This document shows positions 6,154 through 10,173 of a DNA stretch of 10,173 bases, one piece after another. Within the stretch, counting starts at the first letter, position 1. Each line of letters opens with the position of its first letter. The notes beneath the pieces were generated by a model that was given only the letters and a program-made list of their open reading frames with translations, did not search any database and was not told where the DNA came from. Made by a program: the position numbers and the translations under genes. Location of the stretch: contig CP070743.1 of assembly GCA_020348185.1 (NCBI GenBank), positions 1,162,117-1,172,289 on the forward strand, in the 5' to 3' direction. This DNA comes from Nitrospirota bacterium (lineage in GTDB: Bacteria > Nitrospirota > Nitrospiria > Nitrospirales > UBA8639).

Positions 6154-6531
6154 TCAGTTCGAGGCCGGGTCATGGCCAAAGAATCGTACCGGTTCGTCCC
6201 CGGCAAGGTGAGAAGGAGTGATGACATAGGTCCCACGCATAGTTTGATCCCAGACTCTTCCCGCCGCCTCAGCGTTGGCCCCAGTCAGGAGATAGGTCAA
6301 CCCGCCAATGATAGCCCCCATACCTGCATAGGCAAGTTTTATACATCCATAGGGTATGGTCGCGACAAAGCTGACCGCTCCTACTACCAAATCTGCTGCG
6401 GGACTTTTCTCTTCGGCCCAAGCTATTGAAGGGGCGGCACTCTGAAATGTGAGAAGAGTGAAAACGGTGGCCACCAAAAAACGAAAAAGAGAAGTTTTCC
6501 ATGAGTTGAGAAAATTCATCGTGGTGTTCAT
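6154..6531 (-). CDS. Small exported glycine-rich hydrophobic protein
   Basis: The product is 125 residues. Residues 1-39 form a clear Sec signal peptide: a basic start (WKTSLFR), a hydrophobic core (FLVATVFTLLTF), and a cleavage site after AWA (37-39) before EEKS. The mature part of about 86 residues has two hydrophobic stretches (about 46-60 and 65-83), the second glycine-rich, then GTYVITPSHLAG (100-111), a motif I associate with small conserved exported proteins in Nitrospira and some proteobacteria. The function is not known. Attachment to, or insertion in, a membrane is likely. The ATG at 6531 is chosen for the AAAGGAAAG just ahead of it and because the signal peptide starts there; the open frame up to 6681 adds a basic segment unlike a protein start. 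The upstream gene on the same strand ends 119 bases away. Confidence 0.8.
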   Translation of the reverse strand: MNTTMNFLNSWKTSLFRFLVATVFTLLTFQSAAPSIAWAEEKSPAADLVVGAVSFVATIPYGCIKLAYAGMGAIIGGLTYLLTGANAEAAGRVWDQTMRGTYVITPSHLAGDEPVRFFGHDPASN

Positions 6532-6650
6532 GTTCTTTCCTTTCAGGATGAGCAGGTCGATTGAATATAAGGAGAGGTGCCAACTATAGAGTCTTAACCG
6601 TAAGGCTTTGAACGTTGGCCCATTTCTTATCGCTTTGGATCGGCTGGTCG

Positions 6651-6866
6651 TTAGGTGACGAGGGTGACGGTTTGAGCCCACTCATCGACAAGGGGGTCTC
6701 GCTCTTCCATCGACATGGCGCTATATTTCTTGAACAGCGGCATCCCTCCCTTTTTCTTTCGCCAGCTTAAAAAGTCTGAAAAATGCTCTTTGCACAGAGA
6801 GCGTGTTCCGGCAGGGGCATAGATGGGTTGGGTACAACCACCAATTAAACACGTTTGTTGACTCAT
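6651..6866 (-). CDS. Small Cys/His protein, possible zinc-binding, 71 aa
   Basis: I do not recognise a named family. The 71-residue product has C6, C11, C25 and H28 arranged as CX4CX13CX2H (CLIGGC ... SLCKEH), which could bind a zinc ion. The rest is a basic stretch (SWRKKKGG, 54-40 residues from the end) and an acidic C-terminal helix-like part (SMEERDPLVDEWAQ). Small zinc-ribbon-like proteins of this kind often bind nucleic acid or protein, but nothing here proves it. The ATG at 6866 is chosen because GGAG lies seven bases ahead. The frame is open up to 6986, but that extension covers a palindrome and looks non-coding. It lies upstream of the exported protein gene on the same strand with a 119-base gap. 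Confidence 0.7.
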   Translation of the reverse strand: MSQQTCLIGGCTQPIYAPAGTRSLCKEHFSDFLSWRKKKGGMPLFKKYSAMSMEERDPLVDEWAQTVTLVT

Positions 6867-6897
6867 CCATAATCTCCGTTTTTCAATTTCTTTGAGG

Positions 6898-6914
6898 ACT
6901 TGGCTTTGCCAAGT
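6898..6914. promoter_or_regulatory. Short palindrome upstream of the Cys/His protein gene
   Basis: ACTTGGC and GCCAAGT pair around a TTT loop, 32-48 bases before the start at 6866. The symmetry and place suit an operator or a small leader hairpin of that minus-strand gene. No clear -10 or -35 could be assigned to support either. Confidence 0.35.
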
Positions 6915-7088
6915 ATGCCGAACTGAGTAGCTGTGACGCAATGGGTAACTTCGGAGAGGTACCTTGTGCAGTGACTGAGGAGTCAATACTCAGCATTGCT
7001 TGCATTCGCCTAAGAGAGAGGGGTATCGTAGCAGCCAATCAACAATAATAGGATTGACTAACAAGGTTTGGAGAAAGGAGAAAGATTC

Positions 7089-7559
7089 GTGTTAACCGCA
7101 AAAGAAGTTTTTGAAAAAGTTCGTGAGGCGGCATTGGCTTCCACCGGGCCGGACGAACGCGCACTTCAGATTGATTATGCCGCGTTAGAGGAACGAATCG
7201 TCACGGCGCTGGGGGATCGGAAGATTGCTCAGTTACATATTAATCAATATTTACCCGAAGGCTATGAAGATCAAGGGCATTTTAACCTTCTGGCGTGTAC
7301 GCAAGGCCAGGTTCTTTATGACATGGTCATCGGAGATCAATATTTTCGATATGATATTTTTTCCGCTCGTGATTTGGACAAGATTCAGGTCATTGACGGG
7401 GTCTGGGACAATAAGGAAAAACGACAGGAGGAGCCTTTTCTCAGCTTTCGGCTTATGCACGGAGATGAGGCCCATATTCTGCTGGCATTAAATGATGATC
7501 AGCGAAAAAGTTTACTGACCATGATCGACGCCATTTCAAGAGGTCGTCATCCTGAATAG
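7089..7559 (+). CDS. Hypothetical cytoplasmic protein, 156 aa
   Basis: I cannot name this family. A GTG start at 7089 is preferred because AAAGGAG lies eight bases ahead of it; the alternative TTG at 7068 would place that site inside the gene. The protein has no signal peptide or membrane segment. Its N-terminal third looks helical (TAKEVFEKVREAALAS and YAALEERIVTALGDRKI). The middle alternates like beta strands (LHINQYLP, GQVLYDMVIG, YFRYDIFSARDLDKI), and the C-terminus is strand-turn-helix (FLSFRLMHGDEAHILLALNDDQRKSLLTMIDAI). That final arrangement recalls a PH-like barrel closed by a C-terminal helix, which is inference from pattern only. A strong hairpin eleven bases after the stop suggests it is transcribed alone. 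It diverges from the Cys/His protein gene. Confidence 0.8.
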   Translation: MLTAKEVFEKVREAALASTGPDERALQIDYAALEERIVTALGDRKIAQLHINQYLPEGYEDQGHFNLLACTQGQVLYDMVIGDQYFRYDIFSARDLDKIQVIDGVWDNKEKRQEEPFLSFRLMHGDEAHILLALNDDQRKSLLTMIDAISRGRHPE

Positions 7560-7569
7560 TGATCTTCGC

Positions 7570-7596
7570 AGAAATGCGGCCTTCGGCCGCATTTCT
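7570..7596 (+). terminator. GC-rich hairpin with TTCG loop after the hypothetical gene
   Basis: Perfect 12-base arms AGAAATGCGGCC (7570-7581) and GGCCGCATTTCT (7585-7596) meet at a TTC/TTCG-type loop, ten bases after the stop codon of the gene ending at 7559. A weak T-rich stretch (TTTCTAGTTTTACTT) follows. It fits an intrinsic terminator. Confidence 0.75.
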
Positions 7597-7637
7597 GAAG
7601 TTTCTAGTTTTACTTCTCACCCTTCTCTCTCCTCCGT

Positions 7638-7660
7638 GTAGTTGCGCCATCTTATGGCGC
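7638..7660 (+). repeat. REP-like element R4
   Basis: GTAG (7638-7641), TT, then GCGCCATCTTATGGCGC (7644-7660). Relative to R1 the stem differs by A to G in one arm with the paired T to C in the other, so base pairing is kept. Confidence 0.75.
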
Positions 7661-7686
7661 CTCTTGAGGACTTCTGTCGGTTGGGG

Positions 7687-7709
7687 GCAGCATAAGATGC
7701 TGCAACTAC
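7687..7709 (-). repeat. REP-like element R5, inverted partner of R4
   Basis: GCAGCATAAGATGCTGC (7687-7703), AA, then CTAC (7706-7709), the GTAG head on the other strand. With R4 it makes a compact inverted pair with a 26-base centre. The palindrome is identical to that of R2. Confidence 0.75.
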
Positions 7710-7757
7710 AAATTGATTTATGATGTTTCCTTATTTTTCCCGAACTTTGGCTGAGGG

Positions 7758-8858
7758 TTACGAACTTCGAGAGTAGAAAGGAAGGGAGTGAACGGTAGCT
7801 CGGTGTCGTTGCCCCTTGATTTCAATGGTTAATTCGGTATCCGGTTTGGAAAAGTCCCGGAGAGGAAAGCCAAAAGCCAAGGATTTATTGAGAATCGGGG
7901 AGAAAGCCGAACTCGATACCCAGCCGACCTCACGATCCCCACTAAAAATTTTTGCCCCATGTTCTGGCAGGGGACTGGTCTCGGTTTCGAGAACGAGGCC
8001 CACCAGACGACGTTTAACCGCACCATATGTATCCATTCGGGCCACGACTTCCTGCCCTGGATAGCAGCCTTTGCTTAAGCTGAATGCCTTTCCTTCCAGG
8101 TTGGCTTCAGGGGGAACGATGACCTCATTAATATCAGGACCTAAATGGGGAATTCCTGCTTCAATCCTTAACGAATTTAAAGCCAACCGCCCAACCGGTT
8201 GTAGCCCTAAGGGTTTTCCCACGGACCAAATTTGATCCCAGACTGATACGAGTCCCTCGACAGGCACGTACAGCTCAATGTCCAACTCTCCGGTTTCTTC
8301 AGTTCTGGCCATCAGTATCTGATGCCCCTGAGTTTCTATGGGTTTGAATTCCAGAGGGTTGACTTCAAATTTATCAATTCCAAATGCTTTCTCAATCAAC
8401 TGTGAAGCGTTTGGCCCGGTAATCAAAAGGATGCCCCAACGATCTAGGCAATTTTCCATCTTCGCCTTTGTCCCGTAGAGAAGGAACTTACGAAACTGTT
8501 GATAGGTGGTGTCGTTCACTTCTCCAACATCTTCAACAAATATCGAATCCTCCAACATAAGAACTCGGAAATAGGCCAAAATCTTTCCCTTGTGGTCCAT
8601 GAAGGTGGAGTACAAACACTGTCCAGGATGGAGTGGAAGGATGTCGTTGCTGATAATGCTCTGCAACCATGTGACTCGATCCTCACCGGTGACCAGGATT
8701 TTTCCTCTTGAGGACAGGTCTGAGATCCCAATACCGTTTCGAACCGCCAGATGCTCTTTGATGGAGTCACCGTAATGTTCCGGTGTCTCCCAATCTCCAA
8801 TATTTTGAAATTGGGCCCCAAGCGAAAGATGTTGCTTATGAAGAGGAAATTGTTTCAT
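7758..8858 (-). CDS. ygfZ: YgfZ/GcvT-like folate-binding protein
   Basis: This 366-residue protein belongs to the GcvT/YgfZ fold. YgfZ-type proteins bind tetrahydrofolate and assist the making or repair of certain [4Fe-4S] enzymes, while GcvT is the aminomethyltransferase of glycine cleavage. The decisive feature is KGCYPGQE (263-270), the YgfZ signature with the essential cysteine (C265). The N-terminal part has RVTWLQSIISNDI (61-73) and the substrate-fold strands SRGKILVTGEDR (50-61), also typical. The protein is somewhat longer than E. coli YgfZ. Its ATG shares one base with the stop codon of the receiver-like gene (TAATG), and no Shine-Dalgarno lies ahead, so translation probably depends on re-initiation after that gene. 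It is the last gene of the apparent operon that starts with Thi4. A true glycine-cleavage GcvT is less likely because no gcvH or gcvP gene is near. Confidence 0.88.
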   Translation of the reverse strand: MKQFPLHKQHLSLGAQFQNIGDWETPEHYGDSIKEHLAVRNGIGISDLSSRGKILVTGEDRVTWLQSIISNDILPLHPGQCLYSTFMDHKGKILAYFRVLMLEDSIFVEDVGEVNDTTYQQFRKFLLYGTKAKMENCLDRWGILLITGPNASQLIEKAFGIDKFEVNPLEFKPIETQGHQILMARTEETGELDIELYVPVEGLVSVWDQIWSVGKPLGLQPVGRLALNSLRIEAGIPHLGPDINEVIVPPEANLEGKAFSLSKGCYPGQEVVARMDTYGAVKRRLVGLVLETETSPLPEHGAKIFSGDREVGWVSSSAFSPILNKSLAFGFPLRDFSKPDTELTIEIKGQRHRATVHSLPFYSRSS

Positions 8859-9244
8859 TAGGGAGTAGGGTTTGGGCCAATGAGTTCTTCAACCAGCGCT
8901 AATGTTCGTGAAGAGAATTCGTTTCGGGAAACGATTTTATTAATCCCAAGGTCTTTTGCCTGACGCCAGATCTCGACCTCCTCATGATTAGCAAAAGCCA
9001 AAACCGGAATGTGTTTGTAGGTCTCATGGCCCTTGAGGGTTTGAAGCGCCGCTCGGGTATTTATTTGGTCGTCATTCATATTGATGATGACCGCTAATGG
9101 CTGGAGGGATGAAACTTTTTCAAGAATGTCCTCCTGCTTCCGAAGCCGTTGAAGGGTATATCCTTGAGGACGGAACGCATCTCGGATTTTAGTATAGAAA
9201 AAGACATCACTCACACCAATCAGGAGAGGTTTTTCAGTATTCAT
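8858..9244 (-). CDS. CheY-like degenerate receiver domain protein
   Basis: This 128-residue protein has the size and alternating strand/helix pattern of a stand-alone response-regulator receiver: LLIGVSDVFFYTKIRDAF (7-24), then PLAVIINMNDD (49-59) for strand 3, IPVLAFANHEEVEIWRQAKDLGINKIV (79-105) for strands 4-5 and the helix between. The key residues for phosphotransfer are changed: the phospho-acceptor aspartate is replaced by N55, only one acidic residue (D13) remains at the first strand, the Thr/Ser after strand 4 is missing (FAN), and no lysine follows strand 5 at the expected place (SRNEF). It is therefore probably a pseudo-receiver that binds partners without phosphorylation. It lies 14 bases after the TPR gene and overlaps the YgfZ-like start by one base. 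A weak Shine-Dalgarno precedes its ATG, again pointing to coupling. Confidence 0.75.
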   Translation of the reverse strand: MNTEKPLLIGVSDVFFYTKIRDAFRPQGYTLQRLRKQEDILEKVSSLQPLAVIINMNDDQINTRAALQTLKGHETYKHIPVLAFANHEEVEIWRQAKDLGINKIVSRNEFSSRTLALVEELIGPNPTP

Positions 9245-9258
9245 GATATGGAGTTTTG

Positions 9259-9774
9259 TTAATTCAATAAAGTGAGAAGACGCATCATGGCCTTTTTGGC
9301 CTGGGTATAGTCTGGGTTGAGTGTTACGGCCTGCTTATAGGACTCGATGGCGTCGTCCCACTGCCCCTTCCGCTCATACACCCTTCCCAAATTCATATGG
9401 GGAAAGGCCGGACTCTCATAGCGCTTGGCTTCCATGGCTTTTTCAAACCAGGGTATGGCTTCGTCAAGTTGGTTGAGCTCAATGAGATAGGCCCCAATAT
9501 CGTTATAGGGATTCCCAAAGTCGGGATCCAAGGTGATGGCGCGTTGGCATTCTTCAATCGCTTCATTGAGTTGGCCCATGAAACTATAAGTCCAGCCGAG
9601 AAAGGTATAGGCTTCGGCTGTGGGGAACGCCTCCAGGGATTGTTTGTAGAGTTGGACCGCTTCTTCCAATCTCCCCTTCATCTGGGCTTCATAAGCCTGC
9701 TGGAACAAGTTCCAAGCCACAATTTTATCTTCCTCCTGACCCTCCCCTTGTTGGATGAAGTCCTGCAAGTCCAT
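9259..9774 (-). CDS. TPR-repeat protein, 171 aa
   Basis: This protein is built of four tetratricopeptide repeats (about residues 20-51, 53-86, 87-120 and 123-156), each with the usual alternation (WNLFQQAYEAQMKGRLEEAVQ; AEAYTFLGWTYSFMGQLNEAI; FGNPYNDIGAYLIELNQLDEAI; PHMNLGRVYERKGQWDDAIES) ending in the LDPD/LNPD turn. A short acidic, glutamine-rich start (residues 1-18) and a capping helix (157-171) flank them. There is no signal peptide, so it should be a cytoplasmic interaction scaffold. AAAGGAG lies seven bases before the ATG at 9774. It sits 43 bases after the Thi4 gene and just before the pseudo-receiver gene, and is likely co-transcribed with both. The partner cannot be read from the sequence. 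Confidence 0.92.
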   Translation of the reverse strand: MDLQDFIQQGEGQEEDKIVAWNLFQQAYEAQMKGRLEEAVQLYKQSLEAFPTAEAYTFLGWTYSFMGQLNEAIEECQRAITLDPDFGNPYNDIGAYLIELNQLDEAIPWFEKAMEAKRYESPAFPHMNLGRVYERKGQWDDAIESYKQAVTLNPDYTQAKKAMMRLLTLLN

Positions 9775-9817
9775 TTATCAACTCCTTTAAACCTGGCCTA
9801 CCGTCAGATACCAGGAC

Positions 9818-10173
9818 TTATTCAGCTTTCAATTTCTGTCGAACAAGATCAGCGGCGCGTTTCCCTGATAGCAGCATCGATCCAAAGGCTGGCCCCATCC
9901 GGGGGCTCCCATCGACAGCGGCGACAGCCAGGCCGGTCACGAAACAGTTGGGGTACACTTCGCGGGTATTTTCGACAACCAACGCTTCCGAACGAGCGAC
10001 CCACATCGCGCCGTTGCCGGGAACTTCTTTTTGGTACAAGTTCCGGCGATGCAGCAGTTCGACAATCACCGCATCGTGACCGGTCGCATCGACGACGATT
10101 CGACTTTCCAAGGCAATCGGATCGACATGGATAATGTCATGGCCGGCCATTTCGGCCGTGGTGTTATTCACCA
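9818..10173 (-). CDS. thi4: Thi4-family thiazole synthase, C-terminal part (window edge)
   Basis: The window edge cuts off the N-terminus, leaving about 117 residues. Thi4 makes the adenylated thiazole precursor of thiamine from NAD and glycine plus sulfur. Visible are NTTAEMAGHDIIHVDP, VDATGHDA, a block VPGNGAMWVARSEALVVENT and the signature VDGSPRMGPAFGSMLLSGKRAA near the end. At the position of the sulfur-donor cysteine of yeast Thi4 (in its CCMDP stretch) this protein has histidine (IIHVDP), as in archaeal enzymes that take sulfide rather than sacrificing a cysteine. A sulfide-dependent, catalytic enzyme is therefore inferred. The GTG near the edge is only an internal codon, since the reading frame continues out of the window. 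It leads the apparent operon with the TPR, receiver and YgfZ-like genes. Confidence 0.93.
   Translation of the reverse strand, partial: VNNTTAEMAGHDIIHVDPIALESRIVVDATGHDAVIVELLHRRNLYQKEVPGNGAMWVARSEALVVENTREVYPNCFVTGLAVAAVDGSPRMGPAFGSMLLSGKRAADLVRQKLKAE

Noticed and set aside
6532..6681. Longer N-terminus for the exported protein
   Set aside because: It would hide the signal peptide behind 50 mostly basic residues and place the AAAGGAAAG ribosome site inside the gene.
7758..8858. Glycine cleavage T protein (gcvT) call
   Set aside because: The KGCYPGQE signature belongs to YgfZ-type proteins, and no gcvH or gcvP lies nearby.
9397..10134. Long open frame of 245 codons on the plus strand
   Set aside because: It lies antisense to the TPR gene and the Thi4 gene, both with clear family motifs. 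The translation has no domain pattern and no ribosome site was seen.

Overview
The window looks like chromosomal DNA of a bacterium of moderate GC content, most likely a member of Nitrospirota close to Nitrospira. That assignment is inference. It rests on the style of the proteins (a bacterial Thi4 thiazole synthase, a YfhL-type ferredoxin, a CCAEP-tail radical SAM protein, several small proteins I associate with Nitrospira) and on the many small intergenic palindromes. No rRNA, tRNA, CRISPR array, phage gene or transposase gene was seen.

Layout. (1) 1-127: AT-rich leader with a GAGATTTGAGAT-like dyad, then a 142-residue protein of unknown function (128-556, +). (2) 557-858: a non-coding gap holding a pair of REP-like palindromes in inverted orientation. 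(3) 859-4420, minus strand: in transcription order an Alvin/YfhL-type 2[4Fe-4S] ferredoxin, a hairpin with a U-rich tail, a B12-domain radical SAM protein with a C-terminal CCAEP tail, a tract of degenerate GGTC repeats plus a single REP, then an ATP-grasp ligase. (4) 4719-6145, plus strand: an EamA/DMT transporter, a hairpin, a second AT-rich GAGATTTGAGAT-like tract and an NTF2/SnoaL-like protein. (5) 6154-6866, minus strand: a small exported protein and a 71-residue Cys/His-rich protein. (6) 7089-7559, plus strand: an unknown 156-residue protein followed by a strong hairpin and a second REP pair. (7) 7758-10173, minus strand: an apparent operon Thi4 (cut by the window edge) - TPR protein - degenerate receiver - YgfZ/GcvT-like protein, the last two overlapping by one base.

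How genes may work together. The ferredoxin is a plausible electron donor to the radical SAM enzyme, and the ATP-grasp ligase downstream on the same strand could act in the same pathway, although repeats and a probable terminator separate the three. The last four genes look co-transcribed and translationally coupled in part. They combine thiamine precursor synthesis with a folate-binding Fe-S-related protein and two protein-interaction modules. The most unusual non-coding content is a family of five GTAG-headed REP palindromes with compensatory stem changes, a GGTC repeat tract that runs into the radical SAM C-terminus, and two AT-rich palindromic leaders.
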